Positions 52,584 to 61,900 of a DNA stretch of 64,000 bases are shown piece after piece. Both the position numbers and the translations under genes were made by a program. Location: NCBI GenBank assembly GCA_023953845.1, contig JAMLJC010000001.1, positions 744,001 to 808,000 of the forward strand, given 5' to 3'. Every line of letters starts with the position of its first letter. Position 1 is the stretch's first letter. The notes under the pieces are model-generated. The model made no database searches and was not told the DNA's origin. It saw nothing but the letters and a program-made list of their open reading frames with translations. Source of the DNA: Rhizobiaceae bacterium. Its GTDB lineage: Bacteria > Pseudomonadota > Alphaproteobacteria > Rhizobiales > Rhizobiaceae.

Positions 52584-53815
52584 AGCAGGCTCAACTGCCG
52601 GGGCGCCGGCGCGAGCTTCCCGCGCAGTCCCTCGGCGTCGAGCGTCATGCCCGGCGTCCAGCCGGCAGCCACGATGAAAGGCCGCACCCTGGCGATCGAC
52701 TGGCAGATGCGTCCGACATCTTCGAGCCGAAGACGCCGATATGGCCGCGTCTCGATAATGCGATGCACGGCGCGCGTGCCGAGGCCCGGCACACGGAGCA
52801 GCGCCTCGCGTTCGGCGCGATTCACGTCGACGGGGAAGCGGCCGCGGTTGCGCAGCGCCCACGCCAGCTTCGGGTCGACGTCGAGGTCGAGCATGCCATC
52901 CGTCTTGCCGGAGAGGATTTCCGGCTGGTCGAAGCCATAGAAGCGCATCAGCCAGTCGGCCTGATAAAGCCTGTGCTCGCGCATCAGCGGCGGCTTTTTC
53001 GGCGGCAGCGCCGAGGACGCATCGGGAATGGGACTGAAGGCGGAATAATAGACGCGCCGCAGCTGATAGCTGCCATAGAGACGCGAACTCGTCCGCAAGA
53101 TGCCGTCGTCTGAGGTCTGGTCGGCGCCGACGATCATCTGCGTCGACTGCCCGCCCGGCGCGAAGCGCTGGCGCTTGCGGGTTTTCAGCGTCGGCTCGGA
53201 TTTCTCCTCGATCTTCAGGCGCAGCGACGCCATTGAGAGGCGGATCGTCTCCGGCCGCTTTTCCGGCGCCAGCCGCTTCACCCCTTCGTCGGTCGGCAAC
53301 TCGACATTGATCGAAAGACGATCGGCGTAGCGGCCTGCCGCCTCCAGCAGTTCCGGCGAACATTCGGGGATGGTCTTCAGATGGATGTAGCCGGCGAAAT
53401 TCTCTTCCTCGCGCAGCCGTCGCGCGACCTCCACGATCTCCGCCATCGTCTCGTCCGGCGAGCGGATAACGCCCGACGACAGGAACAGGCCTTCGATGTA
53501 GTTGCGCTTGTAGAACGCCATCGTCAGCCGGACGACCTCCTCGACCGAAAACCGGGCGCGGCGCGTGTTCGATGACGAACGGTTGATGCAATAGGCGCAG
53601 TCGTAGATGCAGAAATTGGTGAGCAGGATCTTCAACAGCGAGATGCAGCGCCCATCCGGCGCATAGGCGTGGCAGATGCCCATGCCTTCCGTGGAGCCGA
53701 TGCCGCGCGTCTTCAGCGAATCGCGCTTCGGCGCACCCGAGGAGGCGCAGGAAGCGTCGTATTTCGCGGCCTCGGACAGGATCGCCAGTTTTTCACGAGT
53801 GGACAACACAGCCAT
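52580..53815 (-). CDS. Putative DNA modification/repair radical SAM protein
   Basis: The 411-aa protein has the radical SAM cluster motif C69-x3-C73-x2-C76 in LTNFCIYDCAYC, and a C-terminal helix-hairpin-helix DNA-binding segment (LLRVPGLGTRAVHRI, about residues 335-355). This is the known partner of the DUF4130/UdgX-type protein, and the pair is thought to act on damaged or modified DNA; the reaction is not established. A GTTC-N7-GTTC LexA-type box ends 2 bases upstream of the ATG, so it should be SOS induced. No ribosome binding site fits between box and ATG, which suggests a leaderless or very short leader mRNA. Confidence 0.88.
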   Translation of the reverse strand: MAVLSTREKLAILSEAAKYDASCASSGAPKRDSLKTRGIGSTEGMGICHAYAPDGRCISLLKILLTNFCIYDCAYCINRSSSNTRRARFSVEEVVRLTMAFYKRNYIEGLFLSSGVIRSPDETMAEIVEVARRLREEENFAGYIHLKTIPECSPELLEAAGRYADRLSINVELPTDEGVKRLAPEKRPETIRLSMASLRLKIEEKSEPTLKTRKRQRFAPGGQSTQMIVGADQTSDDGILRTSSRLYGSYQLRRVYYSAFSPIPDASSALPPKKPPLMREHRLYQADWLMRFYGFDQPEILSGKTDGMLDLDVDPKLAWALRNRGRFPVDVNRAEREALLRVPGLGTRAVHRIIETRPYRRLRLEDVGRICQSIARVRPFIVAAGWTPGMTLDAEGLRGKLAPAPRQLSLL

Positions 53816-53817
53816 TT

Positions 53818-53832
53818 GTTCATGATATGTTC
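53818..53832. promoter_or_regulatory. LexA (SOS) box of the radical SAM/UdgX operon
   Basis: GTTC (53818-53821) and GTTC (53829-53832) are separated by exactly seven bases, the direct-repeat LexA site of alphaproteobacteria (read as GAAC-N7-GAAC on the transcribed strand). It lies directly before the radical SAM ATG. Confidence 0.7.
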
Positions 53833-53879
53833 CAAGCCGCCGGAAAGCTATATCGAATGTTAAGCCGTGGCACTGGAAC

Positions 53880-55379
53880 TCACTGGTCGGTGATGATCTT
53901 GACCTTGTCGCCGGTCGAGACGGTCGCGCCCGGTCCGAGCGCGTTGATGACCCGGAAGAGATCGAGCTTGCGATCGACCCCGACCATGCTCGCCGCCAGC
54001 GTGCCGACGTTCTGGCCGGGCTTCACCGTCACGACGCGGATGCGCAGCGGCTTCAGCGCCGCCTTCTCGCTCTCGGACAACGTACGGAAGGAACCGCTGA
54101 CCGTCCGTGCGATCGCCGTCAGGCCCGTGCTGGCGGCGGGCGCGGCCGTGAGCAGGCGGTAGACCTGCCCGCCGACGCGCACCACGACGATGTCGAACTG
54201 CCAGCCTTCGGCGCGAGCCGTGGCGAAGGCGGCGTCGTTGCCGTTCAGCGTCTCGGCACGCACGCTGGCCGGATCGAGGCCGGCGACCCATCCGCTGCGC
54301 AGATAGTCCGCCAGCGACGTGCGCCGGTTGAGCTCGACGGCGTCGAAGCGCACGGCCGTGTCGGCAGGCCCCGTCGCCGTCACCGCCGCAGCGGTGTTGT
54401 CGATGATGAAGCCGTCCGGAACGGAGAAGGAGATGCCGAGGCGCGGATGCAGGAAGGTGTTGCCGCGCACATAGCCCTCTTCCGGCGTGTCGCCGAAGAG
54501 CACGCCGTCGATGCCGGCCAGGAAGGAATCGCGGTCTCGCGCCCCCGCGCCGGGAGCGCCGAAGGTGCGCGCATGGCGCAGCGCCAGCTCGATGCGCTGC
54601 GGCGCGTTCGGATGGCTGGCGAGGAAGTCGAGGCTTGCATCGGTCGCGCCGCTGATCGAGCGGAAATCCTGATAGGCGGCCATCGAGGCGAGGAAGCGCG
54701 AAGCGGCATAGGGATCGTAGCCGGCGCGGCCCGACGTCCGGATGCCGATGGCGTCGGCCTCCAGTTCCTGATTGCGCGAGAACTGCGCGAGCCGGAGCTT
54801 GCCGCGCACCAGCGCGGCCTTGGCGGCCTGATCGTTGCCGAGAACGTCGGAGACGACGCGCGTCGCCAGCCCTTCCTCGGCCTCCTTGCGCTGGCGCGCG
54901 ACACCGTGATTGGCGGTGACGTGGCCCATTTCGTGGGCGATGACCGCCGCGAGCTCGGACGAATCATTGGCGAGCGCCAGCAGGCCGCGCGTCACGTAGA
55001 GGTAGCCGCCGGGCAGCGCGAAGGCGTTGACGTTCGGAGAATTCAGGATGGTGATGCGATAGGTTTGGGTCGGATTGTCGGTTTCCAGCGTCAGATTGCC
55101 GACCACCTTGGCGACCATCCGCTCCAGCTTCGGATCGGAATATTCGCCGCCATAAGTGGCGAGGATGCGCGGATGCTGCTGCCGCGCGAGTTCCGCCACC
55201 CGGTCGTTGCGGGTGACCGTGTCGACGGTCACGGGATTGTTCGACGGCTGGAACGCCTGCTCGTTGATCTGGTCGACGGCGGACTGACAGGCGGCAAGTC
55301 CCAGCGCAAGCACGGCAACGAGCACGCCGCGCGGCATGTGCCGGGCAGCGGGACCGGTCGCGGCAGACGTGAGGCTCAT
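53880..55379 (-). CDS. M48 family metalloprotease lipoprotein
   Basis: The 499-aa protein has a lipobox (LAAC, Cys31), the zinc motif HEMGH at residues 149-153 and the third-ligand ELEADAIGI region, as in BepA/YfgC-type periplasmic proteases that survey outer-membrane assembly. The C-terminal about 110 residues contain a stress-type IARTVSGSFRTL region and a LysM-like KPGQNVGTLAASMVG end. The function is inferred from the family. It lies 64 bases upstream of the radical SAM gene, whose promoter region is between. Confidence 0.88.
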   Translation of the reverse strand: MSLTSAATGPAARHMPRGVLVAVLALGLAACQSAVDQINEQAFQPSNNPVTVDTVTRNDRVAELARQQHPRILATYGGEYSDPKLERMVAKVVGNLTLETDNPTQTYRITILNSPNVNAFALPGGYLYVTRGLLALANDSSELAAVIAHEMGHVTANHGVARQRKEAEEGLATRVVSDVLGNDQAAKAALVRGKLRLAQFSRNQELEADAIGIRTSGRAGYDPYAASRFLASMAAYQDFRSISGATDASLDFLASHPNAPQRIELALRHARTFGAPGAGARDRDSFLAGIDGVLFGDTPEEGYVRGNTFLHPRLGISFSVPDGFIIDNTAAAVTATGPADTAVRFDAVELNRRTSLADYLRSGWVAGLDPASVRAETLNGNDAAFATARAEGWQFDIVVVRVGGQVYRLLTAAPAASTGLTAIARTVSGSFRTLSESEKAALKPLRIRVVTVKPGQNVGTLAASMVGVDRKLDLFRVINALGPGATVSTGDKVKIITDQ

Positions 55380-55499
55380 GCGTGGCAGAATCGATTCCCT
55401 TTCCTTCGCCCGTGGCGCGCGGTGCTCCGAAATCCGATCAACACACGCAGCGTTCCATGTGAAGACGAATTATGTCGGCAACCGGGCAACATTTGGTGA

Positions 55500-56240
55500 T
55501 TAGCGTGCAGCACCGCCAAGTCCGATATAGTCCCGAAAGGCCTGCGGACCACCCGAACCGAAGAAATCTGCCGCCCGTCCGCTTGCCGAAACCTTGCCGT
55601 TTTCGAGAAAAACGAGGTTTTCCGCGATCTTTCGTGCGTCCTCTGGATGGTGTGTCACAAATATCACGGTCATCCTCCGTTCTGCATGCAACTCCCTGAC
55701 CAGCTCTATCATGTCGTCCCGCAGCGCCGGTCCGAGCGAGGCGAACGGTTCGTCGAGCAGCAGGACCGGCCGGTCGCGCACCAGAACACGCGCGAGAGCC
55801 ACCCGCTGGCGCTCCCCGCCCGAAAGCGCGCCGGGCAGCCGCTTCTCCTTGCCGGCCAGCCCGACGCGGGCCAGGGCGTCGGCGACGATCTGCCGATCCT
55901 GCATATCAAGCTTGAGCGAGGGTGACCGGCCGAGGCCGACATTCTTCTCGACCGGAAGATGGCCGAAGAGATTGTTCTCCTGAAAGACCATCGACACGGG
56001 GCGCGCGGCGGGCGGCATGTCGGTGACGTCGGCGTCCCCGATCCGGATGCGTCCGGACGCCGGCGCCTCGAAGCCGGCGATCAGATTGAGCAGCGTCGAC
56101 TTTCCGGAGCCGCTCGGCCCCATCAGCGCGGTCACCGCCCCTGCGGCGAACGTCACGTCGAAACGGAATGCCGCCTCGCCATAGCTGAAATCGACAGCGT
56201 CGAAGATGACCGGCAATCCGGCGTTCAGGTTTCGCGTCAT
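55500..56240 (-). CDS. thiQ: Thiamine ABC transporter ATPase
   Basis: This 246-aa ATPase has Walker A GPSGSGKST (residues 37-45), Q-loop VFQENNLFGHLPVEKNVGLG, signature LSGGERQRVALARVL and LLLDEPFASLGP. The compact length and the FQENNLF loop match ThiQ. It imports thiamine and its phosphates with ThiP and ThiB. The ATGA overlap with thiP couples them. Confidence 0.92.
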   Translation of the reverse strand: MTRNLNAGLPVIFDAVDFSYGEAAFRFDVTFAAGAVTALMGPSGSGKSTLLNLIAGFEAPASGRIRIGDADVTDMPPAARPVSMVFQENNLFGHLPVEKNVGLGRSPSLKLDMQDRQIVADALARVGLAGKEKRLPGALSGGERQRVALARVLVRDRPVLLLDEPFASLGPALRDDMIELVRELHAERRMTVIFVTHHPEDARKIAENLVFLENGKVSASGRAADFFGSGGPQAFRDYIGLGGAAR

Positions 56241-57865
56241 GTTTTCCGCTCACGGCCGAGCCAGTCGGCGACAAGGATGAGGGTGAGGCAGAACAGGCCG
56301 AGAAGCAGGGCGAGACCGGCGGCGTCGGCGGTCCGGTAGCTGCCCATGCGCTCGTATAGCAGATAGGGCAGCGTCTTCAGCGCGTCGCTGCCGAACAGCG
56401 CGATGACGCCGAGATCTCCCAGCGACAGCGCCATGGCAAAGGCGAAGCCGGTGGCGAGCGGCCGCCTGAGCACCGGCCAGTCGATCAGCCGCAGCCGGTT
56501 CCAGCCGCTCACGCCGAGAGATTCGCAAAGCCGGTCATGCCGGGCGGCCGCGGTGTCATGGGCAGGGCGGATAGCGCGCAGCGCGAAGGGCATCGCCATC
56601 ACGGCATTCACCGTGGCGACCATCACCGGGGCGATGGCGAAGACATCGGCGACATGGCGCAGCAGCACGAACCAGCCGGCGCCGATGACGATCGGCGGCA
56701 CGACGAGGACCGAACTCGCGCCTGTATCGAAGACGCGCTCGATCAGGCCCGGGTCGCCCGACGCGCGCCTGCGGCGCCGCGATGCTGCCCATCGCGCGGC
56801 GGCCAGCGACCAGGCGATCGTCGCGGCAAGGCTCGCGGAGAGCACGGCAAGCACGAGACTTGTGATCAGAGCCCTGTGGAAACCGGCCTCGCCGATCAGG
56901 CGGAGGAGATCCGCCTTCAGTCCCGACAGCACGATTGCCGCCATCGGTCCCGCGACGAGGAACAGCGCCAGCAGGATAGAGAGCGCGTTGAACGTGCGCT
57001 CGACAGAGCCGAGGGCGAGGGGACGTCGCCGCGCCACGGCGAGATTGGCGTCGCCGGTGACATTCGCGCCGAGACGGGTGAGTGCGACGACCACCGTCAG
57101 CGTCAGCGCGATCTGCATGAGGGTCAGCGCCACGGCGCGGGCCGGATCGAAATCGAAGCGCAGCGCCTGATAGATCGCGACTTCCAGCGTCGAGGCCGCT
57201 GGCCCGCCGCCGAGCGTCAGCACGATGGTGAAGGAGGTGATGCACAACATGAAGACGAGACCGGCGATGCCGGGCATCGCCGCGCGCAGCACCGGCCATT
57301 CGATGAGCCGGAAGGACGCGGAAGCGCCCATACCGAGCTGGCTCGCCAGCCGCCACTGGTCCGTGGGAACGGTGTCCAGCGCTTCGAGAAAAAGCCGTGT
57401 CGCCAGCGGCAGGTTGAAGAAAACGTGGGCGACGAGAATGCCGGAGAGGCCGTAGATGCCCGGCCAGCCGCCGTTATCATAAAGGAGCGAAAGGACCGGC
57501 GCGAAGATACCTGCCCGTCCGAACAGCGCCAGCACGCCCATTGCGGCGACAATGGCCGGCAGCGCCAGCGGAACGGCGAACAGCTTCAGGATCAGGCCGC
57601 GCCCGGGAAAAGCCGGATGCCGCGACAGCGCCCGCGCCACCGCCAACGCGGGAACGACCGAAAGAAGCGTGGAGAGACCTGCCTGCAACAGCGTGAAGCG
57701 CGCCACCCGGAACATGTAGCCGTCGAAAGCGGAGAGCGCGCCGGACGTGTCGCGCGCGCCCTCCGCGATGAGCCCGGCAAAGGCGCCGCCGATCAGAATG
57801 GCGATGGCCGCGAGCGCGACGACGCCGGGGGCGATGCGGGTTGTGAAGGCCTGCGGCGCCAGCAT
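56237..57865 (-). CDS. thiP: Thiamine ABC transporter permease
   Basis: The 542-aa protein is a fused permease with two six-helix halves (about residues 50-280 and 315-540), as ThiP is. Both halves carry EAA-type loops, for example QWRLASQLGMGASASF and HDRLCESLGVSGWNRLRLIDWP. It lies 22 bases after thiB and overlaps thiQ. Confidence 0.92.
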   Translation of the reverse strand: MLAPQAFTTRIAPGVVALAAIAILIGGAFAGLIAEGARDTSGALSAFDGYMFRVARFTLLQAGLSTLLSVVPALAVARALSRHPAFPGRGLILKLFAVPLALPAIVAAMGVLALFGRAGIFAPVLSLLYDNGGWPGIYGLSGILVAHVFFNLPLATRLFLEALDTVPTDQWRLASQLGMGASASFRLIEWPVLRAAMPGIAGLVFMLCITSFTIVLTLGGGPAASTLEVAIYQALRFDFDPARAVALTLMQIALTLTVVVALTRLGANVTGDANLAVARRRPLALGSVERTFNALSILLALFLVAGPMAAIVLSGLKADLLRLIGEAGFHRALITSLVLAVLSASLAATIAWSLAAARWAASRRRRRASGDPGLIERVFDTGASSVLVVPPIVIGAGWFVLLRHVADVFAIAPVMVATVNAVMAMPFALRAIRPAHDTAAARHDRLCESLGVSGWNRLRLIDWPVLRRPLATGFAFAMALSLGDLGVIALFGSDALKTLPYLLYERMGSYRTADAAGLALLLGLFCLTLILVADWLGRERKT

Positions 57866-57887
57866 GCAAGCCCGTCCTATCCGCCTC

Positions 57888-58889
57888 TCACTGGCTCATC
57901 GCCGCCAGCCATTCGTCCACCCACGCCTTGCGGTTCTTCGCCACCTCGTCCGGCGTGAGGAGCAGCGACTTCGCCGGCTTCACCAGTCTGTCGAAGGCGG
58001 GGTTGAGCGGCTTGTCGGTCTTGCCGGCCGGGTACATCCAGTTGGTCTCGGGAATGGCGTCCTGAAAGCCGGGACCGGTCATGAACGCCAGGAACTTCGC
58101 CGACAGCGGGTTCTTCGCGCCGTTCACGGTCATGCCGGCGACCTCGATCTGGAGATAGTGCCCCTCGGAAAAGGAAGCTGCCTGATAGCGTTCCGTATCC
58201 TCGGCGATCATGTGGTAGGCGGGCGAGGTCGTATAGGAAAGCACCATCGGCGCTTCGCCCTTGGTGAACAGGCCGTAGGATTCGCTCCAACCCGGCGTCA
58301 CGGTGAGTACGCGGCCTTTCAGCTTCTGCCATGCCTCGCCGGCCTGGTCGCCATAGACCGACTTGACCCAGAGCAGCAGGCCGAGTCCCGGCGTGGAGGT
58401 GCGCGGGTCCTGGATGACGATTTTTTGCGACGGATCGCCGTCAACCAGCTCCTTCAGGCTGGCCGGCGGTGTCTTGAGGGTTTCCGTGTCATAGACGATG
58501 GCGAAATAGCCGTAGTCGTAGGGCACGAAGATATCGTCGGCCCATTCCTCCGGCACGACCACATTGGCGCGATCGATGCCGGCCGGCGCGAACAGGCCGC
58601 TTTCCTTCGCCTCGGCGGTCAGATTGGTGTCGAGGCCGAGCACGATATCGGCCTTGGTCGACGCGCCCTCCAGCTTCACGCGATTGAGCAGCGCCGCGCC
58701 GTCGGCGACCGGCACGAACTTCAGGTCGCAGCCGCATTCCGCCTCGAAGGCCTTTTCGACCTGCGGGCCCGGCCCCCATTCGGAGGTGAAGCTGTCATAG
58801 GTGTAGACGGTGAGCGTGCCCTCCGCCTGCGCCGCCAGCGGCGCAGCAAGAAGGGCGGCACCCGCCAGAAACAGTGAAGACAAACGCAT
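57888..58889 (-). CDS. thiB: Thiamine ABC transporter substrate-binding protein
   Basis: This 333-aa periplasmic protein has a signal peptide (residues 1-22, AQA-EG) and mature start TLTVYTYDSFTSEWGPGP, the hallmark of ThiB/TbpA. Later segments YTTSPAYHM and ETNWMYP are also shared with the family. Expression is controlled by a TPP riboswitch upstream. Confidence 0.94.
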   Translation of the reverse strand: MRLSSLFLAGAALLAAPLAAQAEGTLTVYTYDSFTSEWGPGPQVEKAFEAECGCDLKFVPVADGAALLNRVKLEGASTKADIVLGLDTNLTAEAKESGLFAPAGIDRANVVVPEEWADDIFVPYDYGYFAIVYDTETLKTPPASLKELVDGDPSQKIVIQDPRTSTPGLGLLLWVKSVYGDQAGEAWQKLKGRVLTVTPGWSESYGLFTKGEAPMVLSYTTSPAYHMIAEDTERYQAASFSEGHYLQIEVAGMTVNGAKNPLSAKFLAFMTGPGFQDAIPETNWMYPAGKTDKPLNPAFDRLVKPAKSLLLTPDEVAKNRKAWVDEWLAAMSQ

Positions 58890-58941
58890 CCGAGCCTCCT
58901 TCGCATGGGTTGAAAGGGAATTAAGCGCCGGATGAAGCGTC

Positions 58942-59045
58942 TAATCCCTCCGCCGGTACAAACCGGATCAGGTTCAGCGGGTTGGCCGGGAAATCCCGTT
59001 TTGCCTCTCAGCCGGCGCGCATGACGCGCCCGGCACCCCGTTAGA
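58942..59045 (-). promoter_or_regulatory. TPP riboswitch (thi box)
   Basis: Read on the minus strand: ACGGGGTGCC at the 5' end, GGCTGAGAGGC, then CCGCTGAACCTGATCCGG and a final CGGAGGGA. These are the conserved TPP aptamer elements in order. It precedes thiB and should lower thiBPQ expression when TPP is plentiful. Confidence 0.95.
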
Positions 59046-59150
59046 GCGCGCGCAACCTAGACCGAACCCTTGGCCGGCGCAACAAGGATTGCTCGCGAAC
59101 TCGACATAGCCGCCTTCCGTTTCCGCATGGCGGCGTGATAGAGCGCCCGC

Positions 59151-59795
59151 ATGAGCCGTTTCACGCTTCTTCTCGGTGGCGATCTGGTCGTGACGCCACG
59201 CCTCATCGCGCAGGTGGTCAACACGCGCATCATCGCGGCCGATTCCGGCCTGCGGCACGCGCGCGATCTGACGCTGAACCCCGAACTCTGGGTCGGAGAC
59301 TTCGATTCCGCGACCGCGCTTCTGGAACGGGCCTATCCCGATCTGCCGCGTGAGCGGTTTCCCGCCGAAAAGGACAAGACCGACGGCGAGCTTGCGGCCG
59401 CGATCGCCCTCCGCGAGGGCGCGACGTCGCTGGTTCTGGCCGGGGCATTCGGCGGCCTGCGCACAGACCACGCCTTCCTGCATATGGCGCTTGCCGTGCG
59501 GCTGGCCGAAGAGGGCATTCCCGTGATCCTGACCAGCGGCTCGCAGGAAGGCCTGCCTCTCCCGCACGGCCGCAGGAGCTTCGACTTCGCGGACGGCACG
59601 CTGTTTTCCATCGTCGGCCTGTCCGAATTGGCGGGCCTGACCGTCGCAGGCGCGAAATGGCCGCTCGCCAATATCGACGTGCCGCTCGGTTCCTCGCTCA
59701 CCATCTCCAACGAGGTGCGGGGACGGCTGGAGGTCGAATTGCAGGGAGGGCGCGCCATCCTCATCGCCCATCCCTTCCCCATCGAAGGTTTTTGA
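59151..59795 (+). CDS. thiN: Thiamine pyrophosphokinase
   Basis: The 214-aa protein turns imported thiamine into TPP with ATP. It has the family motifs NTRIIAADSGLRHARDL, LWVGDFDSAT, FPAEKDKTDGELA and GGLRTDH, followed by a C-terminal beta sandwich. It is divergent from thiBPQ across the TPP riboswitch region and is not itself under it, so only uptake is feedback controlled. The ABC-F gene follows 3 bases later. Confidence 0.92.
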   Translation: MSRFTLLLGGDLVVTPRLIAQVVNTRIIAADSGLRHARDLTLNPELWVGDFDSATALLERAYPDLPRERFPAEKDKTDGELAAAIALREGATSLVLAGAFGGLRTDHAFLHMALAVRLAEEGIPVILTSGSQEGLPLPHGRRSFDFADGTLFSIVGLSELAGLTVAGAKWPLANIDVPLGSSLTISNEVRGRLEVELQGGRAILIAHPFPIEGF

Positions 59796-59798
59796 CTT

Positions 59799-61613
59799 TT
59801 GGCTCCGCCGCTTCTGAAACTCGACGACATCCGTCTGACATTCGGCGGCACGCCGCTGTTGCAGGGTGCGAATCTCTCGGTCTCCCCCGGCGACCGCATC
59901 GCACTGGTGGGCCGCAACGGCTCCGGCAAGTCGACCCTGCTCAAGATCGCGGCAGGGCTGGTCGAGCCGACGGACGGTGAACTATTCCGCCACCCCTCGG
60001 CGACGATCCGCTATCTGCCGCAGGTGCCGGACATGGAAGGCTTCGCCACCGTGCGCGCCTATGTCGAGGCAGGGCTCGGTCCCGCCGACGATCCGCACCG
60101 CGCCACCTATCTCATGGAGCATCTCGGTCTCACCGGCGACGAGAAGTCGGACGACCTGTCGGGCGGAGAGGCGCGCCGCGCCGCGCTCGCCAAGGTCATG
60201 GCGCCGGAACCGGACATATTGCTGCTCGACGAGCCGACCAACCATCTCGACCTCGCCACCATCGAATGGCTGGAAGAGGAGCTGGTGCGCAGTTCGTCCG
60301 CCGTCATTCTCATCTCGCACGACCGCCGCTTCCTCGAACGTGTGTCGAAAGCCGTCGTCTGGCTTGATCGCGGCGAGACGGCGCGGCTCGATCGCGGCTT
60401 CGCCCATTTCGAGGAATGGCGCGACAAGATGCTGGAGGAAGAGGAGGTCGCGCAGCAGAAACTAGGCCGGCAGATCGTGCGCGAGGAGCACTGGCTGCGC
60501 TACGGCGTCACCGCGCGGCGCAAGCGCAACATGCGCCGCCTCGGCGAGTTGCAGGCCATGCGCCAGAAACACCGCAGCCATCGCGGCGCCGAAGGCGTGG
60601 CGACGATGATCGCCTCGGAGGCGAACGAGTCCGGCAAACTCGTCGTCGAGGCGAAATCCATCGACAAGGCTTTTGGCGACCAGATCATCGTCAAGGGGTT
60701 TTCGACGCGCATCCAGCGCGGTGACCGTATCGGCTTCGTCGGCGCAAATGGCGCGGGCAAGACGACGCTGCTCAGAATGCTGACCGGGGAGCTCGCGCCC
60801 GACGCCGGCAAGGTCCGGCTCGGCGTCAATCTGGAGATCGCGACGCTCGACCAGAAGCGCGCCTCGCTCGATCCGGAGGAGTCTCTGGCGCACTATCTCA
60901 CCGACGGGCGCGGCGAGACTGTGGTCGTCAACGGCGAGGAGCGCCATGTCGTCTCCTACATGAAGGATTTCCTGTTCAAGCCCGAGCAGGCGCGCACGCC
61001 GGTGCGCGAGCTTTCCGGTGGCGAGCGCGCGCGGCTGATTCTCGCCCGCATCCTCGCCCGGCCGTCCAACCTGCTGGTGCTGGACGAGCCGACCAACGAT
61101 CTCGACATGGAGACGTTGGACCTGTTGCAGGAACTCGTCGCCGCCTATGCCGGCACTGTGCTGCTCGTCAGCCACGACCGCGATTTTCTCGACCGCACCG
61201 TGACCAGCGTGATTGCGCCGGAAGGTAATGGCCGCTGGCTGGAATATGCCGGCGGCTATTCGGATATGCTCGCCCAGCGCGGCGGCAGAAAGCTGGAGGA
61301 CCGCAAGGCGAAGCCGGCCGAAGCGCAGCCTGCTTCCGACGCCCGACCGGCATCGGCGGAACCCAGGGCGGCGTCGAAAAAGCTCTCCTACAAGCAGAAA
61401 TTCGCGCTGGAATCGCTGCCGAAGAGGATGGAGGCGGTGTCTGCGTCCATCTCGGCGCTGGAAGACAGGATCGCCGATCCGAAATTCTACGAGCGCGATC
61501 CGAAGGGTTTCAGCCAGACCATCGCCATGCTCGACAAGGAACGCGCCAGCCTCGCCGCCATGGAGGAGGAGTGGCTGGAACTGGAAATGTTGCGGGAGGA
61601 ACTTGAGGGGTAG
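59799..61613 (+). CDS. ABC-F family ATPase (Uup-like)
   Basis: The 604-aa protein has two ABC domains without membrane helices: GRNGSGKST, LSGGEARRAALAKVM and LLLDEPTNHLDL in the first, GANGAGKTT, LSGGERARLILARIL and LVLDEPTNDLDME in the second. A C-terminal coiled coil (about 525-604) is Uup type. ABC-F proteins act on ribosomes or, for Uup, affect transposon excision. It starts with TTG at 59799, 3 bases after thiN; no ATG fits. Confidence 0.9.
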   Translation: MAPPLLKLDDIRLTFGGTPLLQGANLSVSPGDRIALVGRNGSGKSTLLKIAAGLVEPTDGELFRHPSATIRYLPQVPDMEGFATVRAYVEAGLGPADDPHRATYLMEHLGLTGDEKSDDLSGGEARRAALAKVMAPEPDILLLDEPTNHLDLATIEWLEEELVRSSSAVILISHDRRFLERVSKAVVWLDRGETARLDRGFAHFEEWRDKMLEEEEVAQQKLGRQIVREEHWLRYGVTARRKRNMRRLGELQAMRQKHRSHRGAEGVATMIASEANESGKLVVEAKSIDKAFGDQIIVKGFSTRIQRGDRIGFVGANGAGKTTLLRMLTGELAPDAGKVRLGVNLEIATLDQKRASLDPEESLAHYLTDGRGETVVVNGEERHVVSYMKDFLFKPEQARTPVRELSGGERARLILARILARPSNLLVLDEPTNDLDMETLDLLQELVAAYAGTVLLVSHDRDFLDRTVTSVIAPEGNGRWLEYAGGYSDMLAQRGGRKLEDRKAKPAEAQPASDARPASAEPRAASKKLSYKQKFALESLPKRMEAVSASISALEDRIADPKFYERDPKGFSQTIAMLDKERASLAAMEEEWLELEMLREELEG

Positions 61614-61625
61614 CGAGCGCGTGTT

Positions 61626-61648
61626 TTTGCGCATAGACTATGCGCAAA
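61626..61648. promoter_or_regulatory. 23-bp perfect palindrome, putative CcdA operator
   Basis: TTTGCGCATAG (61626-61636) and CTATGCGCAAA (61638-61648) are exact reverse complements around a single A. It lies 12 bases before the proposed ccdA start, where an autorepressing antitoxin would bind. It contains an ATG (61640) in frame with ccdA, which I therefore reject as the start. Confidence 0.75.
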
Positions 61649-61660
61649 CGGATATATGCC

Positions 61661-61900
61661 ATGAACACGCATGTTCGATCGCCGCGTCAAGCGACCAATC
61701 TGTCCATCAGGGCCGATCTCATCGAAGAGGCAAAGGCTCTGGATATCAACGTTTCGCGGGCCGCGGAGGCGGGCATCGCCAACGCCGTTCGCGCCGAGAA
61801 GGAACGCCGTTGGAAGAAAGAGAACGCTCAGGCGTTCCGGGAATGGAACCAGTGGGTCGAGGAGAACGGCCTGCCGTTCGCCGAGTACCGGCAGTTCTGA
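61661..61900 (+). CDS. ccdA: CcdA-type antitoxin
   Basis: This 79-aa protein has a ribbon-helix-helix N-terminus (ATNLSIRADLIEEAKALDINVSRAAEAGI) and the C-terminal toxin-binding part ending ENAQAFREWNQWVEENGLPF, the family hallmark. The start at 61661 gives a normal CcdA length and places the palindrome upstream; the ribosome binding site is weak. Its TGA overlaps the ccdB ATG by one base. Confidence 0.88.
   Translation: MNTHVRSPRQATNLSIRADLIEEAKALDINVSRAAEAGIANAVRAEKERRWKKENAQAFREWNQWVEENGLPFAEYRQF

Noticed and set aside
52584..53591. N-terminal extension of the UdgX frame to 826 codons
   Set aside because: It fully overlaps the radical SAM gene; the GTG overlapping its stop gives a normal DUF4130-UdgX protein.
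61640..61660. Upstream ATG of ccdA
   Set aside because: It is inside the 23-bp palindromic operator and would give a longer than usual CcdA.
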